Assembly: GCA_946410185.1 (NCBI GenBank)
Contig: CAMJZI010000007.1
Span: 1 to 52,409 of the forward strand
DNA length: 52,409 nucleotides
Source: an uncultured Porphyromonadaceae bacterium
GTDB lineage: Bacteria > Bacteroidota > Bacteroidia > Bacteroidales > Muribaculaceae
Direction of reading: 5' to 3'
The translations under genes and the position numbers were made by a program. Below, one piece after another: positions 1 to 7,640 of this stretch (position 1 is the stretch's first letter; each line of letters starts with the position of its first letter). Under the pieces are notes generated by a model that had not been told where the DNA came from, ran no database searches, and was given only the letters and a program-made list of their open reading frames with translations.

Positions 1-229
1 CGACAGGGATGGCGGCAGCACTGGAGTAGGCGTTCAAGGCGGCGGTCGCCGTCTGGGCCACGGCCTGGATGACCTGCATGGCGAACAGTTTTCTATTCGC
101 CTCGTTCTTGACCTGGGCCACCTCTTTCTGCTTCTGCTGCTCAAGGCGTTTCGTCTTGAACTTGTTGCCCTCTGCCATCGAGATCTCGCGCTCGTAGCGT
201 TTCTCTATTGCGGCTGTCTCCATCTCCAT
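1..229 (-). CDS. Phage tail tape-measure-like protein, partial (runs off left edge)
   Basis: The minus strand is open from 295 to the window edge, with in-frame ATGs at 229 and 223, giving at least 76 residues. The translation is a charged helical stretch (Glu/Lys/Gln-rich, residues 1-45) followed by an Ala-rich segment containing AVAQTATAALNAYSSAA. This pattern, a coiled coil then a small-residue hydrophobic stretch, is typical of the C-terminal part of tape-measure proteins of Bacteroidetes phages. Such proteins are normally many hundreds of residues long, so a start here would mean the gene lost its 5' part. No ribosome binding site precedes 229. A stop codon at 296-298 blocks a longer frame, so this is either a remnant or a short related protein. 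Family recognition is from memory of sequence style, not a search. Confidence 0.5.
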   Translation of the reverse strand, partial: MEMETAAIEKRYEREISMAEGNKFKTKRLEQQKQKEVAQVKNEANRKLFAMQVIQAVAQTATAALNAYSSAAAIPV

Positions 230-296
230 CTCACAGTTTTTTTGCAGATTAAGATTTTTTATGTTTAGAGTGCCTGATTTTGGCACTGTGTCGTTT

Positions 297-304
297 TAAC
301 TTTG
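297..304 (+). promoter_or_regulatory. -7 box TAACTTTG of the 336 gene
   Basis: TAACTTTG matches the Bacteroidetes TAnnTTTG -7 element. A TTTTGG run upstream (278-283) is closer than the usual spacing, so only the -7 element is well supported. Confidence 0.5.
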
Positions 305-322
305 CAGTGTAAAAACTAAACA

Positions 323-328
323 AGGAGG
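323..328 (+). promoter_or_regulatory. Strong Shine-Dalgarno AGGAGG
   Basis: A full AGGAGG lies 7 bases before ATG 336 and only 1 base before ATG 330, so it decides the start in favour of 336. Strong sites like this are unusual in Bacteroidales, where most starts in this window show only A-rich leaders. Confidence 0.6.
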
Positions 329-335
329 AATGACT

Positions 336-644
336 ATGAACATGAACATCTGCAACATCGTGAATTTGGGCGACATGATTTATGCCACCCTGGAGTGCAA
401 TGGTCGCCGTCTGGCCAGCGTTAACGGATCTGACTTTGTGAGCCTTGATGCCGTGAAAAGAGCCTTGCTTGATATTGCCGGACGCTATGCGGGCATGGCT
501 GTGTTGACTGTGCGCAACTGCACGCAGGGCTGGCGTGATGTCACTGCCCTTGCCACCATGCGCCGTCCCATTGTTGATGCTCAGCCTGTTACTGCCGCCA
601 CACCTCGAATGGGTAACCAGTATCTTATCCCTTGGGTCTCTTGA
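336..644 (+). CDS. Small hypothetical protein, possibly phage-associated
   Basis: This encodes 102 residues from ATG 336 (ATGs at 330 and 342 are poorer given the ribosome binding site at 323-328). I do not recognise a domain. There is no signal peptide or membrane segment. The protein has a compact, mixed alpha/beta look (IYATLECNGRRLASVNG near the N terminus) and ends in a hydrophobic QYLIPWVS. It has its own -7 promoter box at 297-304 and a classic AGGAGG, both directly upstream, which makes it a convincing expressed gene. It sits divergently next to the tape-measure-like fragment, so a phage or mobile-element origin is plausible, but nothing in the protein proves it. Confidence 0.6.
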   Translation: MNMNICNIVNLGDMIYATLECNGRRLASVNGSDFVSLDAVKRALLDIAGRYAGMAVLTVRNCTQGWRDVTALATMRRPIVDAQPVTAATPRMGNQYLIPWVS

Positions 645-690
645 GTGAAGAATTGTGCCATCGAGTGCACCATGATTGGCGAATATGTTG

Positions 691-698
691 TAAATTTG
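691..698 (+). promoter_or_regulatory. -7 box TAAATTTG before the ADP-ribosylglycohydrolase
   Basis: TAAATTTG fits TAnnTTTG and lies 25 bases before ATG 724. No good -33 TTG was found at the usual distance, so this is a moderate call. It would drive the 724-2279 pair and possibly radA and the acyltransferase. Confidence 0.4.
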
Positions 699-723
699 TA
701 ATCTCAAAAAATATAAAAGTACT

Positions 724-1533
724 ATGAAAGGAATTATTGGAGCCATTGCCGGCGATGTGATAGGGTCGGCATACGAGTTTAACCCGACGCGTGACTATAA
801 CTTTGATCTGTTCACGCCCGAGAGCACCTTCACCGACGACACGGTGCTTACCATAGCTAATGCCCGCTGGTTGCTCGAGGATGGGCAACACACGCCCGAG
901 AACTTGGTCGAAATCATGCTTGACCTGTGCAGGAGATATGTTGACCGTGGATATGGCGGCCGATTCGCCGGCTGGATTCTCAGCAATAATCCTCAACCTT
1001 ACAACTCGTTTGGTAATGGGTCGGCGATGCGTGTGAGTCCTGTCGGCTATTATGCCAAAACTCTTGATGAGGCCATGGAACTGGCCAAAATCTCGGCCGA
1101 GGTTACTCATAACCACCCCGAGGGTATCAAGGGGGCTCAGGCAACTGCCGGAGCCATCTTCCTGGCCCGTCAAGGAAAAGATAAACAGGAGATTCGCGAC
1201 TATGTGTCACAGACGTTCGGCTACGACCTGTCGCGCACTCTTGACGAGATACGTCCGACGTTCACCTTTGATGAAACCTGCCAGCGCACTGTCCCCGAGG
1301 CCATCACTTGTTTCCTTGAAGGCAAGGACTATGAGGATGTCATCAGGCTCGCGGTATCGCTTGCTGGTGATGCCGACACGCTGGCCGCAATTGCAGGATC
1401 CATTGCCTCGGCTACCATGGATGTCTCCACCGAGGTGTCGCAGCAGGTCATCTCATTGCTGAGCCAGGAATTTTGTACCACCCTGCTGCAGTTCAACGAA
1501 CTGGTGGCAAAACGTGAGAGTAAAGCACTATGA
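724..1533 (+). CDS. ADP-ribosylglycohydrolase family protein (DraG-like)
   Basis: This 269-residue protein belongs to the ADP-ribosylglycohydrolase family, cytosolic enzymes that remove ADP-ribose from protein side chains or related ADP-ribosyl substrates using two Mg2+ ions. Visible family features are the N-terminal GAIAGDVIGSAYEF (residues 6-19), the metal-binding TDDT at 37-40, GNGSAMRVSP at 98-106, and the C-terminal GDADTLAAIAG at 215-225 carrying the second Asp pair. Length is normal for single-domain bacterial members. Its TGA stop overlaps the ATG of the next gene (ATGA at 1530-1533), so the two are translationally coupled. The actual substrate cannot be read from sequence. No partner ADP-ribosyltransferase is visible in the window. 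Confidence 0.9.
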   Translation: MKGIIGAIAGDVIGSAYEFNPTRDYNFDLFTPESTFTDDTVLTIANARWLLEDGQHTPENLVEIMLDLCRRYVDRGYGGRFAGWILSNNPQPYNSFGNGSAMRVSPVGYYAKTLDEAMELAKISAEVTHNHPEGIKGAQATAGAIFLARQGKDKQEIRDYVSQTFGYDLSRTLDEIRPTFTFDETCQRTVPEAITCFLEGKDYEDVIRLAVSLAGDADTLAAIAGSIASATMDVSTEVSQQVISLLSQEFCTTLLQFNELVAKRESKAL

Positions 1534-2279
1534 TGGACATGAACAATGGCATCCTCAAGGTGGTGAAAAGCCTTGCAGCCAAGAAATATCGAGATGACGA
1601 AGGCTTGTTTGTTGCCGAGGGGACCAAGTGTGTGCGCGACACGTGGCAGCACTTTAATTGCCGCTGGCTCATTGCCAAGCGCTCGTGGTATGAGCAGTGC
1701 GGCACGGCCGAGCACTATGACAAAATCGTGTTTGCCAATGGACAACAGATGGCGCGTATTTCTCAGTTTGACACGCCCAGCGATGTCATTGCCGTCTACG
1801 AGAAACCTGTTGACACCATCGACAGTGCCCGTGTCGCTGATAGCCTGAACATAGTTCTCGACAACATCCAGGATCCTGGCAATCTGGGTACCATCATCAG
1901 ACTTGCCGATTGGTTCGGCATTCGTGACATCTTTGCCAGCCGAACCACGGTCGATGTTTATAAACACAAGGTGGTACAAGCCACGATGGGCGCTATTGCA
2001 CGTGTCAAGGTGCACTATGTGGATCTGGAAGGTCTGTTCGAGAGTTATCCTGATTTGCCAGTTTATGGCACCTTCCTTGATGGCAAGGATATTTATCAGA
2101 GTGACCTGGGCAAGAAGGGCTTTGTGGTCTTTGGCAACGAGGGCCAGGGCATCGGAGCCAAGGTGGCCAAGCATGTGGATCAGCGATTGCTCATTCCCAA
2201 AGCCAAGAGCGCAGGCAGCGAGTCGCTCAATGTGGGTGTCGCCGCCGCAATAACAATCAGTGAGTTCTACAGGCGTTAA
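1530..2279 (+). CDS. TrmH/SpoU family RNA 2'-O-methyltransferase
   Basis: This 249-residue SPOUT-fold methyltransferase probably places a 2'-O-methyl group on rRNA or tRNA using SAM. The N-terminal part (about residues 1-95) matches the small substrate-binding domain found in RlmB-like enzymes. The catalytic domain carries the three SpoU motifs: NIQDPGNLGTIIR near residue 115, VVFGNEGQGI near 200, and IPKAKSAGSESLNVGVAAAI near 230, which form the trefoil knot. ATGs at 1530, 1533 and 1539 are all possible. The first overlaps the upstream stop. The exact RNA target (RlmB versus another SpoU paralogue) is not certain. Confidence 0.9.
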   Translation: MMDMNNGILKVVKSLAAKKYRDDEGLFVAEGTKCVRDTWQHFNCRWLIAKRSWYEQCGTAEHYDKIVFANGQQMARISQFDTPSDVIAVYEKPVDTIDSARVADSLNIVLDNIQDPGNLGTIIRLADWFGIRDIFASRTTVDVYKHKVVQATMGAIARVKVHYVDLEGLFESYPDLPVYGTFLDGKDIYQSDLGKKGFVVFGNEGQGIGAKVAKHVDQRLLIPKAKSAGSESLNVGVAAAITISEFYRR

Positions 2280-2317
2280 ACTGTCAAATCCGTCTTCATC
2301 TGTTATATCCGTCCATT

Positions 2318-3706
2318 ATGGCCAAGCAAACCGTCAAGACCACCTATTATTGCAAGAATTGCGGCAACGAGTCACCCAAGTGGCTCGGCAAGTGTCCCGC
2401 CTGCGGTGAATGGAACACCTATATCGAGGAACCCAAGGCACCCAAGTCGTCATCGTCGATGCGTTATGGCCCTGTGGGCGACAGCGGTCACAGGACAATC
2501 GAACCGGTCAAAATCTCGGAGATCAGTGCCGAGGACCAGCCTCGCATCAATCTGCCCAGCAATGAACTCAACAGGGTGCTGGGCGGTGGCCTTGTGCCGG
2601 GCAGCATTGTGCTGTTGGGTGGCGAACCGGGCATTGGTAAATCGACCCTTGTTTTGCAGAATGTGTTGCGCATTCGTTCGCGCCGCGTGCTTTATGTTTC
2701 GGGCGAGGAGAGCCCACAGCAGTTGCGCATGCGTGCCGATCGCATTGCCGGCGGCCGCATGGACTGCGAGTGCTACTTGTTGTGCGAGACATCGCTTGAC
2801 AATATCTTTGCCAGCATTCGCGCGTTCCAACCAGGACTCATCATTGTCGATTCTATCCAAACTATCGCCAGCGAGCAGCTCGAGAGCGCCCCGGGCAGTG
2901 TGACCCAGGTGCGTGAGTGTGCAGCCGCTTTCCAGCGCTATGCCAAGGAAACCTATACGCCGGTGATCCTTATCGGCCATATCAACAAAGAGGGCAGCAT
3001 CGCGGGCCCCAAGGTGCTTGAACACATTGTGGATGCCGTCATACAGTTCGAGGGTGACCGCAACTACCTGTACCGCATCCTGCGTCCCATCAAGAACCGC
3101 TTTGGCAACACAAGCGAGATAGGCATTTATGAGATGAAAGAGGACGGCCTGCGCGAGGTGACCAATCCCAGTGAGTTATTGCTCGGCGACAGGGAGTCGG
3201 AGTTGTCAGGCACCGCCATTGGCGTTACCATCGACGGTATGCGCCCATTCCTTATCGAGGTCCAGGCCCTGGTCAGCACGGCTGCCTATGGCACTGCACA
3301 ACGGTCGGTGACGGGTTTTGATCAGCGGCGCATGAACATGCTGCTTGCTGTGCTCGAGAAGCGACTGGGGTTCAAGCTTGCCCAAAAGGATGTCTTTCTC
3401 AACATCGTTGGCGGTATCAAGGTCAATGACCCGGCTCTTGACCTCGCGATTATCAGCGCGATTCTCTCTTCCAACGTCGATATGGCTATTAATAATAATG
3501 TGTGCTTTGCCGGTGAGGTGGGCCTTTCGGGCGAGATTCGCCAGGTAACACGTTGTGAGCAACGGGTTACCGAGGCCCAGAAACTGGGCTTCGACACCAT
3601 CATCATTCCCAAAAATAACCTCAAGGGCGTTAAACGCGATGGCTGGACCATACGGGTTGTTGAAGTTGCCCGTGTCGAAGACGCTTTTAGATATCTCTTT
3701 GGTTAA
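2318..3706 (+). CDS. radA: DNA repair protein RadA
   Basis: This 462-residue RadA (Sms) is a RecA-like ATPase that helps process recombination intermediates and drives branch migration. Domains in order are a C4 zinc finger (Cys12, Cys15, Cys26, Cys29), a RecA-type ATPase with Walker A GEPGIGKST at 102-110, the RadA signature KNRFG at 259-263, and a C-terminal Lon-like domain from about residue 290. Length and order match the family. It follows the SpoU methyltransferase by 38 bases and precedes the acyltransferase by 25 bases, so it probably shares a transcript with them. Confidence 0.97.
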   Translation: MAKQTVKTTYYCKNCGNESPKWLGKCPACGEWNTYIEEPKAPKSSSSMRYGPVGDSGHRTIEPVKISEISAEDQPRINLPSNELNRVLGGGLVPGSIVLLGGEPGIGKSTLVLQNVLRIRSRRVLYVSGEESPQQLRMRADRIAGGRMDCECYLLCETSLDNIFASIRAFQPGLIIVDSIQTIASEQLESAPGSVTQVRECAAAFQRYAKETYTPVILIGHINKEGSIAGPKVLEHIVDAVIQFEGDRNYLYRILRPIKNRFGNTSEIGIYEMKEDGLREVTNPSELLLGDRESELSGTAIGVTIDGMRPFLIEVQALVSTAAYGTAQRSVTGFDQRRMNMLLAVLEKRLGFKLAQKDVFLNIVGGIKVNDPALDLAIISAILSSNVDMAINNNVCFAGEVGLSGEIRQVTRCEQRVTEAQKLGFDTIIIPKNNLKGVKRDGWTIRVVEVARVEDAFRYLFG

Positions 3707-3731
3707 GGTTTCATTTTCATCAATTTGGCCT

Positions 3732-4712
3732 ATGAAAGAACGGAATATCGGCATTGACATCCTCAAGTTTATCGCTATTCTCTTGATAACAAACACTCAC
3801 CTGAAGTCTCTCTATGTCGACTTCAGTTTCTTGAGCACTGGCGGTGCGATAGGGAATGCTCTGTTTTTCTTCTGCTCTGGTTTCACGTTGTTCATGAAAC
3901 CGTTCAGCAACATCAAGGATTTCCCTGATTGGTACAAACGTCGCATCAACCGCATCTATCCTTCGGTCTTTGCCGTGTCTATCGTGTTATGCACGTTCAC
4001 GGTATTAAAATATGACATCAATACGGTTATCCTGCATGGTGGTCAATGGTTTGTGACGGTGATCATGGTTTACTATGTTTTTCTATATCTAATAGGGTTG
4101 TATCTCAGAGAGCGAATCGATTGGGTGCTGGGCATTGTTGTTGTGGCGCTGTTTGTCTGGTTCTACATGACTGACTTCCCGCCATATTTCAATCTGTTTG
4201 GCAATGATTACATCAGGTACAAGTGGATATTGTATTTTGTCTTCATGCTGTTTGGCGCAAGAGTAGGCATGATGTCTCACGAAAAGCAGTCCAAACCTCA
4301 ATGGCGTAATCTGCTCCTTGCCTTGCTCGGACTTGCCTTTTTCTATGTATTGCTGGGCGTGACCACAGGGCAACAACAATTTGCTCCGTTGCACGTGTTC
4401 ACGGTCTTTCCCATGATGATGGCACTTTATTTCCTCTACCTGTGGGCCAATGGAAAATGGGCTCGTTCGGTATACAATACCAAATGGGGAAACCTGGTTA
4501 TCCGCTTTATAGGAGGAATGTGCCTTGAAATTTACTTGATTCAAAACATACTGATTACCAGGAAACTGAATTTCCTGTTCCCGCTTAATATCCCGATAGT
4601 GCTTTGCGAGATTATCGTTGGCGCTTACCTGTTAAGATGTATGGCCAGGTTCATCTCCCAGACATTCAAGGAGGCTCCCTATGACTGGAAAAAGATGGTC
4701 GATATCTATTAA
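3732..4712 (+). CDS. Acyltransferase family 3 membrane protein
   Basis: This 326-residue integral membrane protein belongs to the acyltransferase 3 (OafA-like) family, which transfers acyl groups to sugars or other cell-surface molecules. The N terminus, KERNIGIDILKFIAILLITNTH, has the family's early helix with a conserved His. About nine or ten hydrophobic helices follow, for example near residues 35-55, 75-95, 100-120, 130-150, 160-175 and 190-210. ATG 3732 is chosen because the protein then begins with this typical motif. The longer open frame from 3555 overlaps radA and is not family-like. The substrate is unknown. The stop shares TTAA with the convergent small gene at 4709-4864. Confidence 0.85.
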   Translation: MKERNIGIDILKFIAILLITNTHLKSLYVDFSFLSTGGAIGNALFFFCSGFTLFMKPFSNIKDFPDWYKRRINRIYPSVFAVSIVLCTFTVLKYDINTVILHGGQWFVTVIMVYYVFLYLIGLYLRERIDWVLGIVVVALFVWFYMTDFPPYFNLFGNDYIRYKWILYFVFMLFGARVGMMSHEKQSKPQWRNLLLALLGLAFFYVLLGVTTGQQQFAPLHVFTVFPMMMALYFLYLWANGKWARSVYNTKWGNLVIRFIGGMCLEIYLIQNILITRKLNFLFPLNIPIVLCEIIVGAYLLRCMARFISQTFKEAPYDWKKMVDIY

Positions 4713-4864
4713 TGATGATTCTTGCACTTGCAATTCTTGCCGCAACCACAGCCGCAGTCACCATTGCCGCGGCTGGTCTTGATGACGCGTCTAAGCACAT
4801 ATACCAGTGCCACGGCAACGATGCCGAGCACTACAATTGTCTGAATCAACGTTGATGTTGTCAT
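4709..4864 (-). CDS. FeoB-associated Cys-rich membrane protein
   Basis: This 51-residue protein starts at ATG 4864 with AGGA eight bases upstream. Its single hydrophobic helix (about residues 6-24) is followed by a basic stretch and a C-terminal cluster with five cysteines (CGCGCGKNCKCK) ending in two histidines. Small proteins of this shape are a known accessory of Bacteroidetes FeoB operons and are thought to assist Fe2+ handling at the inner membrane. The gene lies 31 bases downstream of feoB on the same strand, consistent with one operon. Its TAA stop overlaps the TAA of the convergent acyltransferase gene. Confidence 0.9.
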   Translation of the reverse strand: MTTSTLIQTIVVLGIVAVALVYVLRRVIKTSRGNGDCGCGCGKNCKCKNHH

Positions 4865-4895
4865 GTCATGAATCCTTTAGTCAGGTGGTTATACG

Positions 4896-7271
4896 CTATA
4901 AGATTCTGGCCACTTGGTAGAACAAGAATGAGATGAGCCACGCCACACCAGTGGTATAGAATATCTCGAAAATCATCCACTTGGTGCCCGCTTCACGCTT
5001 GATGGCCGCCAGTGCCGCTATGCATGGGAAGTATAGCAGGATGAAGAGCATGAACGAATAGGCAACTATGGGATCAAACACGTGCTCGCCATCGGGCTTG
5101 GTGGCGGTTTGCAGTTTTTCCTTGAGCGATGCCGACTCCTCGGTCGCATCGGCCTCGCCGGTATAGAGCACTCCCATCGTCGAGACAACAATCTCCTTGG
5201 CCGCTGCGCCAGTGAGGACGCTTACTCCCATCTGCCAGTTGAACCCCAAGGGTGCAACAACTGGCTCAATGGCCTTGCCCATTTGTCCCATGAAGGAGTT
5301 CTCGATCTGTTCCTGCGGAGTCTGCCCATCGTGGCGGGGAAAATATCCCAGTGCCCATACGATGATGGACGCGGCAAGGATGATGGTGGCCATCTTCTGC
5401 AAGTACTGTTTGCCCTTGCTCCACATGTGGATGGTGGCGTTGCGGGCGGTGGGTTTGCGATAGGGTGGCAACTCCATCACAAACTGGGACTTGTCATGCT
5501 TCAATAAGGTCTTGCTCATGACGATGGCAGTGAGTGCGGCGACCAGAATGCCCACTAAATAGATACTCATCAGAATGAGACCCTGGTTGGCCGTGAAGAA
5601 GGCTGCTACCAGCAACAGATAGGCCGGAAGCCTGGCAGAGCAAGACATGAACGGAACGGTTAGAATGGTCACCAGTCGGTCACGGCGGTTCTCAAGTGTG
5701 CGTGTTGCCATGATTGCAGGAACACCACATCCAAAGCCGATGAGGTAGGGGATAAAAGATTTGCCGTGCAAGCCCACGCGGTGCATAATGCGGTCCACGA
5801 TGAATGCGGCACGCGCCATATAGCCGCTGTCCTCAAGCAGTGAGATAAAGAAGAACAGTATCAGAATCTGCGGCAGGAACACAAGTACGCCTCCCACGCC
5901 GCCGATGATGCCATCGACAATCAAGTCGCGCAAGATGCCGTCGGGCATGGCATTGCCAATCCATTCGCCCAGCCATCCGATACCGTTTTCAATCCACTCC
6001 TGCGGATAGGCGCCTAGCGTGAAAGTCGCTTCAAACATCAGCCACATCAATATCAGCAGTATGGGCAACGCCAGCCAGCGGTTGGTCAGCAGGCGGTCAA
6101 GCGAGTAGCCGGGCTTGGTCTCGCCAGTGCTGCGTTCGGGATTAGGCACAAGGACCTCGGCTAGGGCGCCCCTTACAAACCCGTATTTCAAGTCGGTGAT
6201 GATGCTCACAATGTCGTCATTGAAATCGCGCTCGATGTGCTGGCGCATGTCGGCAGCCGCCTGTTTGATCTTTTCGGCATCATCTTTGCCATTGAGCAAG
6301 TCGATGGCATGCTGATCGTTCTCGATGATTTTGAGCACGGTGTACCTGTCCAAATCTGGGCACATTTCGCCCAGATTTTTCAGGCAGTCTTCGATTAGGG
6401 TGCCATAGTTCACGTTGTGGTGCAAGGTGTCTTGTTCGCTGTCGTCGATGGCATCCATGACGGCTTGCAGCACCTCATGCACGCCATTGCCGTTATAGGC
6501 TGTCATGGGAATCATGCGTGCTCCCAGCAGCCTGCTCATCATCTCAATATCCAGGTGGTCGCCGCTCTTCTCGAGCTCGTCCCACATATTCAGAGCGATG
6601 ACCATCGGGATGTTCATGTCCATCAACTGGGTGGTCAGGTACAGGTTGCGCTCCAGATTGCCGGCGTCAACAATGTTGAGGATGGCATCAGGGCGATTAT
6701 CGCGGATGTAGGTGCGGACATACATTTCCTCTGGCGAGTATTCGGTCAACGAATAGGTCCCGGGCAGGTCCACTAGTTGCACTTTGTGTCCCCCGATATT
6801 GAACCACCCTTCCTTGCTGTCCACGGTCACTCCGCCGTAGTTGCCCACCTTTTCGCGAGCGCCGGTGGCATTGTTAAAGAGAGAGGTCTTTCCGCAATTG
6901 GGGTTGCCCACGAGCACCACGCGCAGCACGTCGTCGGCCATCGGGTCGGCGGCAGCTACCTCGGTTTCAACGATGCCGTTGTAAGCATCTTCCAGGTCGC
7001 AGAACTCGGCATCCTTGTCAGTCACTTCGATCTGGGCGGCTTCGCTGTGGCGCAGTGAAATGTGCGACCCCAGGATCATATATTCCACCGGATCCTTGAG
7101 CGGAGCGTTTTTCAGAACTGTGACCTGAGCGCTGCGCACAAACCCCATCTCCAGTAAACGCTGCCTGAAGGCGCCGTCGCCCATAACCCGGACGACCTGC
7201 ACTGTCTTGCCCACCGGCTCGTCATCGAGCAGGCGGGTCTTAATACGATTATTGTTTTGGTCTGTTGCCAT
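4896..7271 (-). CDS. feoB: Ferrous iron transporter, FeoA-FeoB fusion
   Basis: This 791-residue protein imports Fe2+ across the inner membrane. An N-terminal FeoA-like SH3 domain (about residues 15-85) is fused to the FeoB G domain, which shows G1 GNPNCGKTS at 123-131, G3 DLPGTYSL at 168-175 and G4 NMWDE at 228-232. A linker and the polytopic membrane domain follow from about residue 400, including Gate motifs such as GCGVPAIMATRT. Start 7271 is chosen because an upstream in-frame ATG at 7301 lies inside the predicted -7 box (7299-7306), so it cannot be translated from that transcript. The FeoA-FeoB fusion is common in Bacteroidetes. The Cys-rich partner gene follows directly. Confidence 0.96.
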   Translation of the reverse strand: MATDQNNNRIKTRLLDDEPVGKTVQVVRVMGDGAFRQRLLEMGFVRSAQVTVLKNAPLKDPVEYMILGSHISLRHSEAAQIEVTDKDAEFCDLEDAYNGIVETEVAAADPMADDVLRVVLVGNPNCGKTSLFNNATGAREKVGNYGGVTVDSKEGWFNIGGHKVQLVDLPGTYSLTEYSPEEMYVRTYIRDNRPDAILNIVDAGNLERNLYLTTQLMDMNIPMVIALNMWDELEKSGDHLDIEMMSRLLGARMIPMTAYNGNGVHEVLQAVMDAIDDSEQDTLHHNVNYGTLIEDCLKNLGEMCPDLDRYTVLKIIENDQHAIDLLNGKDDAEKIKQAAADMRQHIERDFNDDIVSIITDLKYGFVRGALAEVLVPNPERSTGETKPGYSLDRLLTNRWLALPILLILMWLMFEATFTLGAYPQEWIENGIGWLGEWIGNAMPDGILRDLIVDGIIGGVGGVLVFLPQILILFFFISLLEDSGYMARAAFIVDRIMHRVGLHGKSFIPYLIGFGCGVPAIMATRTLENRRDRLVTILTVPFMSCSARLPAYLLLVAAFFTANQGLILMSIYLVGILVAALTAIVMSKTLLKHDKSQFVMELPPYRKPTARNATIHMWSKGKQYLQKMATIILAASIIVWALGYFPRHDGQTPQEQIENSFMGQMGKAIEPVVAPLGFNWQMGVSVLTGAAAKEIVVSTMGVLYTGEADATEESASLKEKLQTATKPDGEHVFDPIVAYSFMLFILLYFPCIAALAAIKREAGTKWMIFEIFYTTGVAWLISFLFYQVARIL

Positions 7272-7298
7272 TTCGTGTCTGTATTTAATTCCAATCTG

Positions 7299-7329
7299 CA
7301 AAATTACTATATCATTTCAAGCATAACAA
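7299..7329 (-). promoter_or_regulatory. feoB promoter (TTG-N20-TAATTTTG)
   Basis: On the minus strand a -33 TTG (7329-7327) is separated by exactly 20 bases from TAATTTTG (7306-7299). This is a full sigma-ABfr match, placing the transcript start near 7292 and a leader of about 20 bases before ATG 7271. Confidence 0.7.
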
Positions 7330-7589
7330 TCACCTAAAAATGGTGTTTGTGTCCTTTTCTTATCCCCATTAATGGGGGTGTTGGCTGTCTTTAATGGGTC
7401 AGAATAGTTAAGGTATGTTAAAATAAGTCGTTTGATTAAACTTTTCTCGTTTTTGTAAGTCAATATATCGACTTCGATGAAGAAAGAACGCTTCAAACGA
7501 AATAAAACTGACTTTTTCTTAATAATAAAACACTTCAACAACCTTGTGTCAAACTGCTGACGAAGCATCACGAGACACGAAACATATAG
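7330..7589. other. AT-rich intergenic region without a supported gene
   Basis: This AT-rich stretch lies between the feoB promoter and the orphan terminator at 7590-7636. It contains an 84-residue minus-strand open frame with no family resemblance, which I do not support. A plus-strand small RNA ending at the terminator is possible, but I found no TAnnTTTG box for it. Confidence 0.3.
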
Positions 7590-7636
7590 GTCCCGACCGG
7601 CATTTCTAAGGTGTCACGGGACTTTTGTTTTTTTTT
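7590..7636 (+). terminator. Orphan Rho-independent terminator
   Basis: GTCCCG (7590-7595) pairs with CGGGAC (7617-7622), with a possible inner ACC/GGT pair. A T-rich run (7623-7636) follows. It faces the plus direction, where no gene is visible upstream. It may close a small RNA or shield trmN6 from antisense transcription. Confidence 0.5.
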
Positions 7637-7640
7637 AGCG

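Noticed and set aside
249-746. 165-residue minus-strand open frame
   Set aside because: It overlaps the better-supported 336-644 gene, which has a promoter box and Shine-Dalgarno, and its composition is not protein-like.
7317-7571. 84-residue minus-strand open frame before feoB
   Set aside because: AT-rich region, no family resemblance, and it would overlap the feoB promoter at 7299-7329.
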